64,000 nucleotides of DNA from an uncultured Lachnoclostridium sp. (lineage in GTDB: Bacteria; Bacillota; Clostridia; Lachnospirales; Lachnospiraceae): the NCBI GenBank assembly GCA_946499505.1, contig CAMMSL010000001.1, positions 186,001 to 250,000 on the forward strand. Direction: 5' to 3'. The position numbers and the translations under genes are program-made. The notes below the pieces were generated by a model. It was not told the DNA's origin and made no database searches. It saw only the letters and a list, made by a program, of their open reading frames with translations. Below, one piece after another: positions 26,656 through 35,339 of this stretch. Position 1 is the stretch's first letter. The number at the start of each line of letters is the position of its first letter.

Positions 26656-26699
26656 GTTACCGTTAACAAAATTATAATGCATTTTTTGCATATATTCAA
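26656..26699 (-). promoter_or_regulatory. Promoter and operator of the LacI-family regulator gene
   Basis: On the minus strand TTGAAT (26694-26699) and TATAAT (26671-26676) have a 17-base spacer. The palindrome GTTACCGTTAAC (26656-26667) lies just downstream of the -10, consistent with autorepression. Confidence 0.8.
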
Positions 26700-26717
26700 C
26701 ATTTTCCAAAATTTATA

Positions 26718-26768
26718 TTGACATTTTTAAGCGTAAATTCTATAATTCTTTCGAAAGTTAGCGCTAAC
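26718..26768 (+). promoter_or_regulatory. Promoter and operator of the sugar ABC transporter operon
   Basis: TTGACA (26718-26723) and TATAAT (26741-26746) are perfect and 17 bases apart. The perfect 12-base palindrome GTTAGCGCTAAC (26757-26768) sits at the expected transcription start and is a typical LacI-family operator. Confidence 0.9.
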
Positions 26769-26799
26769 ATAACAATAAAACTTTATCAGGAGGTGCGAT

Positions 26800-28182
26800 A
26801 TGAAACGATTTTTTTCATTCTGCCTTGCCCTCGTCCTTGTTTTATCCCTCGCCGGATGCAGCGGCGGAGGTAAAGGAAGCGGGACTTCTCAGGGCGTACA
26901 GGACACACAGGCGGACAAAGGTCTGGAAGTTATGGGCGACAATGTCACCTATGATCCCAACCATCTTGTCAACGACGGCGAGCCCATCACCATCGACTGG
27001 TGGGTCTGGGCAACAGAGGATATGTTCCGAAGTATCGCCGAAGCTTATCAGGAGATTCATCCCAACGTGACCATCAACGTGATCAACAATCCGTGGGACG
27101 GTTTCTTTACCAAACTTCCCCTTGCTCTTCAGAGAGAAGAAGAAGGACCGACACTCTTTAATGTACATAACAGCTACGAGCATCTTCTCCTTAACTACAT
27201 GGAACCTTACGATATCGACACAGATGAACTCATCTCAGATTACCCGTCCGCTTCGACTCATCTCATGGACGGAAATGTCTACTATATGGATTACGGTCTG
27301 TCCACCGGTATGTTTTACTATAACAAAGATCTCTGGGCGGAAGCCGGGCTGACGGATGACGATATCCCGAAAACATGGGATGAATTTATCGATGTGGCTC
27401 AGAAACTGACGAAATTCGATGAAGACGGAAATATGGTTCAGGCAGGATACAACTACAACAACTATTTCAACTCCACTGTCATCGGTCTGAACTACCAGTT
27501 CGGAGACAATCTGTTTTCAGCGGACGGGAAGACCTCCCTTGTGAGCGGCGATGGCATGAAGGAGGCAACCTCCTTCCTGATCGATCTCTATGAAAAATAC
27601 CACGTAGGGGACAAGGATTTCGGCACCAACTACGACCAAAGCTTCTATCAGGGACAGAGCGCGATGGTATTTGCCTGGGGCTTCTTCGTTGGGAACCTCG
27701 CAACAAACGCTCCGGACATCAACTACGGCACTTTCGAGATTCCGACTCAGGACGGGGAGACGCCTTACGCTTACTACCGTTACAACGGTGAGTCCACTCC
27801 GGGCATCAACAAGAACGCAACCGACGCCCAGAAGGAAGTCGCTCAGGATTTCATCCGCTTCTTCCTGGCCAGCGACGACGTGCAGATCAAGCTCAGCCAG
27901 GACGGAGGTCTGATCCCTGCCAAGTCTGCCCTTATGGACGCGCCGGAACTCAAGGACACTCCGATCGTCAAAACCGTCGGTCCTCACATCGACCGCTACA
28001 TATGGCCGGGAGCAATGCCTTCCACAGTCGAGAACAATATGAAGATTGCCGGGGAGGATATTCTCTATAACGGCAAGGACACGGACGACGCTCTTAAGAC
28101 CGCCGCGGACACGATCGACATCGACCTCGCAAACGCGGACTTCACTTCGAGCGAGAGTCTCTATGCCTATTACAAAGAATAA
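26800..28182 (+). CDS. Sugar ABC transporter substrate-binding lipoprotein
   Basis: The 460-residue protein has a lipoprotein signal (lipobox LAGC, Cys20) and a Gly/Ser linker, then the family 1 solute-binding fold: ITIDWWVWATEDMFRSIAEAYQEIHPNVTINV (in parts), TWDEFIDVAQKLT, YNGESTPGINKNATDAQKE. This class binds mono- or oligosaccharides. RBS AGGAGG lies upstream. It is first in an operon with two permeases and a GH31 glycosidase. No ATPase gene is in the locus, so a shared MsmK-type ATPase is expected elsewhere. Confidence 0.93.
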   Translation: MKRFFSFCLALVLVLSLAGCSGGGKGSGTSQGVQDTQADKGLEVMGDNVTYDPNHLVNDGEPITIDWWVWATEDMFRSIAEAYQEIHPNVTINVINNPWDGFFTKLPLALQREEEGPTLFNVHNSYEHLLLNYMEPYDIDTDELISDYPSASTHLMDGNVYYMDYGLSTGMFYYNKDLWAEAGLTDDDIPKTWDEFIDVAQKLTKFDEDGNMVQAGYNYNNYFNSTVIGLNYQFGDNLFSADGKTSLVSGDGMKEATSFLIDLYEKYHVGDKDFGTNYDQSFYQGQSAMVFAWGFFVGNLATNAPDINYGTFEIPTQDGETPYAYYRYNGESTPGINKNATDAQKEVAQDFIRFFLASDDVQIKLSQDGGLIPAKSALMDAPELKDTPIVKTVGPHIDRYIWPGAMPSTVENNMKIAGEDILYNGKDTDDALKTAADTIDIDLANADFTSSESLYAYYKE

Positions 28183-28196
28183 AGGAGGGGAAATTT

Positions 28197-29075
28197 ATGT
28201 TTAAAAGAAGACCGCTTCAAAGTAAAAGCGAAATCTGGATGCGGAATATCGCGATGGGATTCCTTATCATCTATATGACGATCTTCCTGATTATCCCCGT
28301 GATCATTGTCATTGCGGGAAGCTTCCATCAGTGGAACCCTTTGAACCAGACTTATAACTGGATCGGACTGGATAACTATATCAGAATGTTCTCTTATCCT
28401 ACATTCTGGCAGTCCATGGGAAATACCGTAATCTTCTGCGTGGTCGTTGTCTTCTTCCGGGTTCTACTAGGACTGGCGATCGCCTATGCGCTGAATTCAA
28501 AACTGATGAAGCACAAGACACTGTTCCGCACGATCTTTTACATGCCTACCGTAACCCCGCTGGTCGCTGTCGCGTATGTATGGAAAATCATGTACAATCC
28601 GCAGTTCGGACTCATCGACAATATCTTCGGACTGGATATCAACTGGCTGTTTGACAGCAAGTTCGCGCTGCCCGCCCTGATGGTGATGACGATCTGGAAA
28701 GATTTCGGATACGCTGTGATACTCTTCCTGTCCGGTCTGCTTTCCCTGCCCTCCGACTGCTATGAGTCGGCGAGCATCGACGGAGCGAATGCATGGCAGA
28801 CTTTCCGCTATATCACACTGCCCCTGCTCAAACCGACCATGCTGTTCGTCGTGGTAACCTCGATCATATCCTATCTGCAGGCATATGTACCGGTGCTTGT
28901 CATGACCACAGGAGGACCGGGTACTTCGACCTACTTAAGTTCATACCTCGTCTACGATCAGGCGTTCAAACAGTATAACTTCGGGTTTGCATCAGCCATC
29001 TCTCTCTTCATTCTGGTGCTGACTGCAATATTCACCGTGATCTCGTTCAAGGTCACCGGCGCAAATGAAAGTTAA
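28197..29075 (+). CDS. Sugar ABC transporter permease, MalF/UgpA type
   Basis: The 292-residue inner membrane protein has six hydrophobic segments and the binding-protein-dependent transport EAA loop YESASIDGANAWQTFRYITLPLLKP (in parts, about 186-210), which contacts the ATPase. An AAAGGAGGGG ribosome site lies 14 bases after the binding-protein gene. It pairs with the next permease to form the channel. Confidence 0.95.
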   Translation: MFKRRPLQSKSEIWMRNIAMGFLIIYMTIFLIIPVIIVIAGSFHQWNPLNQTYNWIGLDNYIRMFSYPTFWQSMGNTVIFCVVVVFFRVLLGLAIAYALNSKLMKHKTLFRTIFYMPTVTPLVAVAYVWKIMYNPQFGLIDNIFGLDINWLFDSKFALPALMVMTIWKDFGYAVILFLSGLLSLPSDCYESASIDGANAWQTFRYITLPLLKPTMLFVVVTSIISYLQAYVPVLVMTTGGPGTSTYLSSYLVYDQAFKQYNFGFASAISLFILVLTAIFTVISFKVTGANES

Positions 29076-29087
29076 GGGGGTCAGGAT

Positions 29088-29909
29088 ATGAAACACAAAA
29101 TATTGAAAACTGCTTTATACATCGTGCTCGCCCTTCTCGGAGTCATCACCGTCTTCCCGTTTGTGTGGATGGTGCTCTCCTCCTTTAAGACGAACGGCGA
29201 GATACAGTCCATCGTCCAGACGCTGCTCCCGCAGGAGGCGACCATCGACAACTACATGAATCTCCAGCAGACCTTTGATTTTCTGCGGTATTTCATGAAC
29301 AGTATCTTCATTGCCGTAGCGGTTACAGCGATTGTGATCTATACAAGCTGCCTGTGCGGATATGTACTCGGCAAGTATCAGTTTAAAGGGAAAAATGTTA
29401 TCTTCGGCTTTGTCATGATGACGATGATGGTTCCGTGGTCGGTCACCATCATCCCGAGATATACCATGTTCATGGAAGCCGGTTTGCAGGATACATATAT
29501 CTCTCTGATCCTGCCGGTCATGGTCAGCGGATTCGGCATCTTCATGATGAAACAGAACATGGAAAGCATTCCGGATGAACTGATCGAGGCTGCCCGTATG
29601 GACGGTTCCAACGAGTTCCAGACATTCCACAGACTGGTGCTTCCACTGTGCAAGAACGGAATATCCGCTATCGCCATCTTCCAGTTCCTCTGGGTATGGG
29701 AAGATTACCTCTGGCCATACCTGATGATTGACAGTGAAGGAAAACAGCTCCTTGCCGTAGGTCTCACTCTCTTTAACGGAAGGTATTCCACAGATTACGG
29801 CGGACTGTTCGCAGCAACTACAATTTCGATCCTTCCGGTTATCATCGTATATGTAATATTCCAGAAACGCTTCGTGGCAGGTGTTGCCGCCGGAGCAGTG
29901 AAAGGTTAA
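29088..29909 (+). CDS. Sugar ABC transporter permease, MalG/UgpE type
   Basis: The 273-residue protein has six membrane segments and the EAA loop ELIEAARMDGSNEFQTFHRLVLPLCK (in parts, about 164-190). The N-terminus FPFVWMVLSSFKT and the end QKRFVAGVAAGAVKG are characteristic of the MalG class. It lies 12 bp after the first permease with its own GGGGG-containing site. Confidence 0.95.
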   Translation: MKHKILKTALYIVLALLGVITVFPFVWMVLSSFKTNGEIQSIVQTLLPQEATIDNYMNLQQTFDFLRYFMNSIFIAVAVTAIVIYTSCLCGYVLGKYQFKGKNVIFGFVMMTMMVPWSVTIIPRYTMFMEAGLQDTYISLILPVMVSGFGIFMMKQNMESIPDELIEAARMDGSNEFQTFHRLVLPLCKNGISAIAIFQFLWVWEDYLWPYLMIDSEGKQLLAVGLTLFNGRYSTDYGGLFAATTISILPVIIVYVIFQKRFVAGVAAGAVKG

Positions 29910-29917
29910 CATAGATA

Positions 29918-29966
29918 CGGCAGCGTCACTGCCGGCAGCCGCGCACTACATCTGTCAGTGCGCGGC
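29918..29966 (+). other. Two consecutive intercistronic hairpins
   Basis: CGGCAG/CTGCCG (29918-29934) and GCCGCGCACT/AGTGCGCGGC (29938-29966, perfect 10-base stem) lie between the transporter genes and the GH31 gene. No T-run follows, so they probably protect or attenuate the upstream mRNA rather than end it fully. Confidence 0.6.
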
Positions 29967-29991
29967 ATAACAGTTGAAAGGAGATTCGAAT

Positions 29992-32385
29992 ATGAGACCA
30001 GAACTGATCGCAGAAACTCATCCTGAGACTGCACCTGAAAATATTATCAAAGGAGACTGCTGGCGGATCTCTGTCCTCACAGAAAGCCTGCTCCGCCTCG
30101 AATATGATCCGGACGGGATTTTTGAAGACAGGGCGACGCAGTCCGTGTGGAACCGCAATTTCCCCAAAAGCTCTTTCCGCGTAATCAATACGGACGATTC
30201 TCTGGAAATCATCACCCCCAGAGCACACCTGATCTATGACCGCAACCCCTTTTCTGCCAGCGGGCTGTCCATACAGGCTATTGGCAATTACAGCGCGTAC
30301 CACAGCATCTGGCACTACGGAGAGGATTTCCACGATCTGGGAGGAACAGCCCGCACGCTGGATGAAGCAGACGGGGCAATCCCTCTGGATCACGGAATTA
30401 TAAGCCGGGACGGCTTCTCCATCATGGACGACAGCCGCTCCCTCGCACTCCGGGACGATGGATGGGTGGAACCCCGGCGGAGCGGATGCATCGACATCTA
30501 CTTCTGGGCATACGGTCATGATTACCAGCAGGCACTCAAAGACTTCTGTCATCTGTGCGGGAAAAGCCCCATGATCCCCCGCTATGCACTCGGGAACTGG
30601 TGGAGCCGCTACTATAAATATACAGAAGAATCCTACAAAGAGCTGATGGAACAGTTTGAAAAAGAAAACCTTCCGTTTTCCGTTGCAGTCATTGATATGG
30701 ACTGGCATCTGGTGGATATCAATCCAAAATACGGCAGCGGATGGACCGGCTACACATGGAACCGTGACTTCTTCCCTGATCCGGAAGGCTTTATGAAATG
30801 GCTCCACGACCGGAATATGCATGTTACCCTGAACATTCATCCGGCTGACGGAGTCCGCGCACACGAAGAAATGTATCCGGAGATGGCTCAGGCACTGGGA
30901 ATTGATCCAAAGACCGAACATCCTGTCGTATTCGATATCTCCAATCCGGATTTTCTCGAAGCCTGCTTCCGTCACATCTTCCATCCGGAGGAGGAAAAGG
31001 GCGTGGACTTCTGGTGGATAGACTGGCAGTCCGGTGGAATCAGCAAAGTGGAAGGACTGGATCCTCTGTGGATGCTGAACCACTATCATTATCTGGACAG
31101 CGGAAGAGACGGAAAACGTCCGATGACATTTTCCCGATACGCGGGTCCCGGAAGTCACCGCTATCCTGTCGGTTTTTCGGGAGATACAATCATTACATGG
31201 GATTCGCTGGACTTCCAGCCCTATTTCACCGCCACCGCCTCGAACATCGGCTACGGGATGTGGAGTCATGACATCGGCGGTCATATGCTGGGTTTCAAGG
31301 ACGATGAGATGGCCGGGAGATGGCTGCAGTTCGGTGTGTTCTCACCAATCATGCGTCTCCACTCCAGCAGCAGTGAATTCAACGGGAAAGAGCCATGGCG
31401 CTACAAACCTGAAGTCTGCTCTATGATGAAAGAGTTCTTAAGACTCCGCCACCGCCTCGTTCCTTATCTGTACACAATGAATTACCGTGCATACGAGGAG
31501 GATATTCCGCTGATGCTCCCTATGTACTACGGATGGCCGGAAGAAGAATCTGCTTACCATGTACCCAATGAATATCTCTTCGGAAGTGAAATGATTGCGG
31601 TCCCTGTCACTTCGCCCTGCATACCGAAACTGAATGCGGCAAAAGTAAAGGTATGGCTGCCTGACGGAATCTACTATGATGTATTTACAGGACGAAAATA
31701 CAGAGGCGGCCGTATACTTGCCATGTACCGGGATATCAATTCCATCCCGGTTCTCGCAAAAGCCGGTGCCATCGTCCCCATGACTGACGAAATAAACGAT
31801 GCGGGAAGTAATCCGCAGGAATTGAACATCCATGTTTACGCCGGAGCGGACGGAAGCTTTATACTCTATGAAGATGACAACATCTCAGAAGACTATAAAG
31901 TAGGAAAATGTGTTACAACGGCGATGAAATTCCACTGGGGTGACAATACAGAATTTATCATCGAAGGAGCTCATGGGAAAACAGAATTGATTCCAAAGAA
32001 ACGAACATATGTCATTCAGTTGCATGGTATAAAAGACTGCACGGATCAGATCTCCGTATATGCCGACGGTTCCGCTCTTTCAGAGTCGGCCGGCTACAGT
32101 ATCATTTACTGTGAAAAGGCCGGCACACTCACCTGTATCCTGAAGGATATCCCCGTCCGCACACAAATCCGCCTGCTCGCAGAGCACGCGGAAACAGCGG
32201 AAAATGACATTGTAAAGGAATGCTTTGACTTTCTGAATCAGGCAGAGATTTCATTTATACTCAAAGACACTCTCTATAGCATGGTCCGGAAATCAGACGA
32301 CCGGACGATTCTGCTCTCCCAGCTTCAGACTATGGATCTGGACGCAGATCTTCTCGGCGCTCTGACTGAGATCATCAGCGCCTAA
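29992..32385 (+). CDS. Glycoside hydrolase family 31 (alpha-glucosidase-like)
   Basis: The enzyme cleaves alpha-linked sugars with retention. The ATG at 29992 has AAAGGAG 8 bases upstream; a TTG 18 bases earlier is less likely. The 797-residue protein has an N-terminal beta-sandwich, the (beta/alpha)8 catalytic domain, and C-terminal beta domains. Catalytic residues fit GH31: nucleophile Asp344 in WWIDWQSGG and acid/base Asp398 in SGDTIITWDS; MWSHDIGGH and RYALGNWWSRY also match. There is no signal peptide, so it acts in the cytoplasm on the oligosaccharide imported by the linked transporter. Exact linkage specificity (glucosidase, xylosidase or other) cannot be read from sequence alone. The last ~120 residues are less conserved helices. 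Confidence 0.93.
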   Translation: MRPELIAETHPETAPENIIKGDCWRISVLTESLLRLEYDPDGIFEDRATQSVWNRNFPKSSFRVINTDDSLEIITPRAHLIYDRNPFSASGLSIQAIGNYSAYHSIWHYGEDFHDLGGTARTLDEADGAIPLDHGIISRDGFSIMDDSRSLALRDDGWVEPRRSGCIDIYFWAYGHDYQQALKDFCHLCGKSPMIPRYALGNWWSRYYKYTEESYKELMEQFEKENLPFSVAVIDMDWHLVDINPKYGSGWTGYTWNRDFFPDPEGFMKWLHDRNMHVTLNIHPADGVRAHEEMYPEMAQALGIDPKTEHPVVFDISNPDFLEACFRHIFHPEEEKGVDFWWIDWQSGGISKVEGLDPLWMLNHYHYLDSGRDGKRPMTFSRYAGPGSHRYPVGFSGDTIITWDSLDFQPYFTATASNIGYGMWSHDIGGHMLGFKDDEMAGRWLQFGVFSPIMRLHSSSSEFNGKEPWRYKPEVCSMMKEFLRLRHRLVPYLYTMNYRAYEEDIPLMLPMYYGWPEEESAYHVPNEYLFGSEMIAVPVTSPCIPKLNAAKVKVWLPDGIYYDVFTGRKYRGGRILAMYRDINSIPVLAKAGAIVPMTDEINDAGSNPQELNIHVYAGADGSFILYEDDNISEDYKVGKCVTTAMKFHWGDNTEFIIEGAHGKTELIPKKRTYVIQLHGIKDCTDQISVYADGSALSESAGYSIIYCEKAGTLTCILKDIPVRTQIRLLAEHAETAENDIVKECFDFLNQAEISFILKDTLYSMVRKSDDRTILLSQLQTMDLDADLLGALTEIISA

Positions 32386-32390
32386 AACTG

Positions 32391-32458
32391 CCGCAGGGCA
32401 GCGCCGGTATTTCTAAAGTCTTTACAGATCAAGGAAATAATCCGGTGCCGCCCTGCGG
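32391..32458. terminator. Terminator after the GH31 gene
   Basis: A 17-base arm (32391-32407) pairs with 32442-32458 with two mismatches and a TTTTA run follows on the plus strand. It lies between the convergent GH31 and IMPase genes and can serve both. Confidence 0.8.
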
Positions 32459-32479
32459 TTTTATCTCTGCTGTTTCTAA

Positions 32480-33286
32480 TTATAATTTCTGTATTTCTTC
32501 CTTTATGATATCCCGTACTTCGTCCGCCGCCTTCGCTGCCGCCCCCAATATCGAACATGGTTTATCCAACGTAATCTTACTTCCATCTATCTGCGCGATC
32601 ACACCGCCTGCTTCTTCTATAATAATAGAAGCCGCCGCGTAATCATAGGGATTCAGCTTCATTTCCAGATACACAACACTGGCCCCGGCCGCTACACGGC
32701 AGAGATCAAGCGCCGCCGATCCGCCGCATCTCACCGCAAGACTGCGGTTAAACATCTCCTGTACCACACGGAATAAAACATCTGTATCAGAATTATTGTA
32801 TCTTGCGCATCCAAAAGAGGCGATTCCATCTTCAAGCCCGCTGTCCGGCACATGGATCCGGCGGCCGTTCAGATATGCTCCGTTTCCCCGGACTGCAGTG
32901 AACATCTCATCCACATACGGATTATACACAAAGCCCGCGATCATTTCCTTTGCATATGCGAGTCCCACGGAAACGCAGCTGTAATTATACCGGAACATAA
33001 AATTCGTCGTACCATCGATCGGATCGATCAGGAAGCACAGGCCGTCAAGTTCTTTCTCTCTGGTATTTCCTTCTGTCTCCTCCTCGCCGAAGAAAGCAGC
33101 CTCCGGTACGATACGATGCAGCTCTTCTATCAGAAATTTTTGGATTGCCACATCGTAAGAAGTAACAAAATTCGCCGCGCCGGCCTTGTGCTGTACAGAA
33201 TCTGAGGACAGATGTGCTTCCTTCATCCTCATACCCGCACGCCGCACGATCTCTTCCACTGCCTTATAGTCAACTTTTATATCCAT
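32480..33286 (-). CDS. Inositol monophosphatase family protein
   Basis: This is a Mg-dependent phosphomonoesterase for inositol phosphate, sugar phosphates or nucleotides. The 268-residue product (start at 33286, AAGGAAG upstream) has metal site GEEET (about 67-71), the core DPIDGTTNF (88-96) and a second motif that reads PYDYAAASIIIEEAGG, where WDxAAG is usual, so the Trp is Tyr. All acidic metal ligands appear kept. It follows the remains of an Rpn-type nuclease gene by 4 bp. Confidence 0.92.
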   Translation of the reverse strand: MDIKVDYKAVEEIVRRAGMRMKEAHLSSDSVQHKAGAANFVTSYDVAIQKFLIEELHRIVPEAAFFGEEETEGNTREKELDGLCFLIDPIDGTTNFMFRYNYSCVSVGLAYAKEMIAGFVYNPYVDEMFTAVRGNGAYLNGRRIHVPDSGLEDGIASFGCARYNNSDTDVLFRVVQEMFNRSLAVRCGGSAALDLCRVAAGASVVYLEMKLNPYDYAAASIIIEEAGGVIAQIDGSKITLDKPCSILGAAAKAADEVRDIIKEEIQKL

Positions 33287-33290
33287 CTCG

Positions 33291-34108
33291 TTATTCTTCC
33301 TTTCCGTACAGGAGCAGCTCCGCTGCCTGTTCGTCTGTTCTGTCCGGATCTTCCCGAAGCAGGTCAATAACTTTTTCCACATAACTGTTTTCTAATTCCA
33401 GCTCTTCGGCTATCTCAATGATATTCTTATTCTTTGCCAGCTTCTTGCGAATCATTGATATAATTTTGGCTTCACCTTGTGCAACACCTTTTATCTCTCC
33501 TTCTTTCCTTATTAGCCTATCCCTTTCCTCCATCTTCATATATGTCACTCCCATCTGCTCATTTGCTTTTATCTCTTCCAGCTTACTATGCAGATGTTTC
33601 AGACGGTCATCACAGTCTTCCGGAATATTATCTTCGTTGCTTTTTTCGATATAATGCAGGAAATCAACCAGAGGCTTTTCCACATCCGTATCATTTTTCC
33701 CCTTTGTATTCAGTATGATTTTCTGGCATTCATCGCCCATGATCAGTTCAGGCATTTCTTTGCAACGGTTATCAAACGTATACCTGTAAAAACCGTATCC
33801 ATACTGGTCAAATCCGCAGATCACTATGATATACGCCGGTTTCAAATGATCAAATCCCTGCTCACCGCTTTTCAAGCCATCCGTATCCCCCGTTTTCCCG
33901 GAAGATTATGTACAACTTTCTGCCCCTCTTTCCATGCGATTTTTGTAAGGGTTATCCCAAGCGAAAGTTCAATAATTATCTTACAGGTCTCCAGATCGAC
34001 TGTCGCAACGTCAAACAGAAAATCATCCATAAGTTTCATGTCCTTTAGCGGATTAAAAGGTTCATTGTCTGTGTCCATCTGCATATTCAGTTGTTTTCTT
34101 TTTTCCAT
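33291..34108 (-). pseudogene. Broken Rpn-family PD-(D/E)XK nuclease / recombination-promoting protein
   Basis: Two frames carry the ends of one family. The upstream part (33872-34108, 78 codons) has the start PLKDMKLMDDFLFDVATVDLE and CKIIIELSLGI, then stops right after the phrase GIRM. The downstream part (33291-33875) continues with the family's FDHLKPAYIIVICGFDQYG, RYTFDNRC, and the charged helical C-terminus ending ELLLYGKEE. The segment in between, which should hold the catalytic VYDVEMQ (ExK) part, is missing, and the reading frame changes. This fits an internal deletion with frameshift. Such genes are abundant, transposase-like and often decayed in gut Clostridia. Confidence 0.8.
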
Positions 34109-34512
34109 ACACTTTCTCCTTTGATTATAGATGTTATCAGTTTCTTTGACAATCTTATTTGTGAAAATCAGCCGAAACGGCTAAGAATCAGATTACAGTC
34201 TGCCCTCTGACTGTTCTGAACGGGATCAATACCGATTGATTTGATACGAAGATCCACAGAATAAGAATTGGTACATTTATTATAGTCCCAGCGCAATAAT
34301 ATACAAGCTTACAAATTCTTATATTTTTATAAACCAAATTTGAAATTTATTTATTTCTTTTAGCATTATTAAATTACATGTTAACTTTGGTTGACAATCT
34401 TCCAACGGTTCATGGTAGCAATTGTTGACGCTCTCTGCTATTCTGTATCTGTCAGACAAAGTGCAGCGCTGCCGGCCGTCTGTATGTATTTGTTACAGGA
34501 GGAAACTTTATT
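34109..34512. other. Intergenic region with a possible gene fossil
   Basis: About 400 bases hold no intact gene. On the minus strand a 46-codon open stretch without a start codon (34168-34308, ending in LILSRFG) reads with protein-like composition and could be the tail of a lost gene. The right part is AT-rich and contains the promoter region of the next gene. No clear hairpin terminator is seen. Confidence 0.4.
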
Positions 34513-35316
34513 ATGACTTTTCAGGAACGACTTATTACTTTAAGAAAACAGCAGGGGCTTTCTCAGGAGCAGCTCGGATATGAGCTCGGAGTTACGCGCC
34601 AGACCGTTTCAAAATGGGAGCTTGGTGTTACGACACCTGAGATGGATAAGCTGATCCTGCTGAGCGACTTTTTCCATATCTCTATAGATGAACTTGTCGG
34701 CCGGGGGACTCCGGATCCGGCTTCCAAAGAAGCAGAAACAGAGCAGGCGCAGACGGCCTGCGAAATTCACTATGTTCCTTACCACTGGCATTATGAATAC
34801 AAGAGCAGGCGAACGTTCTTCGGACTCCCGCTGGTACACATCAATATAGGAAGATGGTTCCCGGGTCAGAAGCTCCATCGTGCCAGAGGAGTGCTTGCCA
34901 TTGGGACTGCTGCGTCAGGAATATTCGCTCTCGGCATTCTGTCCTCCGGAATTTTCTCCATCGGAGTACTCTCAGCCGGCATCCTGTCTCTCGGCGCACT
35001 CGCTGCCGGCCTGCTTCTCGCCTGCGGCGGGCTCTCTGTCGGAGCCATTGCCATCGGCGGGGTCGCATCGGGTCTCTTCGCGGTCGGGGGATGCGCCATA
35101 GGGATCTACTCAATCGGAGGTCTGGCCGTGGCTCAGAAAATAGCGGCAGGCGGTGCGGCGCATGCCACTATCGCCATCGGTGATGCAGCAAGCGGAGAAA
35201 TCGTCATTGACATTCATTCCGGCATCACACCCGAAATGGTGCGGCAGATAATCCTCACACGCTTTCCTGAGACTTGCAATATTATTGCGAAACTTTTTTC
35301 TATGGCTGTATCCTGA
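34513..35316 (+). CDS. HTH (XRE) protein with glycine-rich decapeptide-repeat domain
   Basis: Residues 1-66 form a Cro/CI-type DNA-binding domain (LSQEQLGYELGVTRQTVSKWE). A linker with HWHYEYKSRR and FGLPLVHINIG follows (about 88-113). From Gly126 to about 206 there are eight copies of a ten-residue unit, G-[IL]-[FLIY]-[AS]-[ILV]-G-x-x-[AS]-[ASI], for example GIFALGILSS, GIFSIGVLSA, GILSLGALAA. The tail (211-267) has further AIGDAASGEIVIDIHSG and a helical end. The period and Gly spacing suggest a beta-solenoid or a membrane-embedded module rather than normal helices. AGGAGG precedes the ATG. Related repeat proteins occur in Bacillota, with no assigned function that I know of. Confidence 0.8.
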   Translation: MTFQERLITLRKQQGLSQEQLGYELGVTRQTVSKWELGVTTPEMDKLILLSDFFHISIDELVGRGTPDPASKEAETEQAQTACEIHYVPYHWHYEYKSRRTFFGLPLVHINIGRWFPGQKLHRARGVLAIGTAASGIFALGILSSGIFSIGVLSAGILSLGALAAGLLLACGGLSVGAIAIGGVASGLFAVGGCAIGIYSIGGLAVAQKIAAGGAAHATIAIGDAASGEIVIDIHSGITPEMVRQIILTRFPETCNIIAKLFSMAVS

Positions 35317-35339
35317 TCATTTTTCCCAGAAATTCAGCC

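Noticed and set aside
29115..29912. 265-residue antisense frame over the second permease gene
   Set aside because: His/Asp-rich shadow with no domain. The plus-strand permease is clear.
29926..31284. 452-residue antisense frame over the GH31 gene
   Set aside because: Shadow of a GC-biased gene: low-complexity His/Val/Ile composition, no ribosome site, and the plus-strand GH31 motifs are complete.
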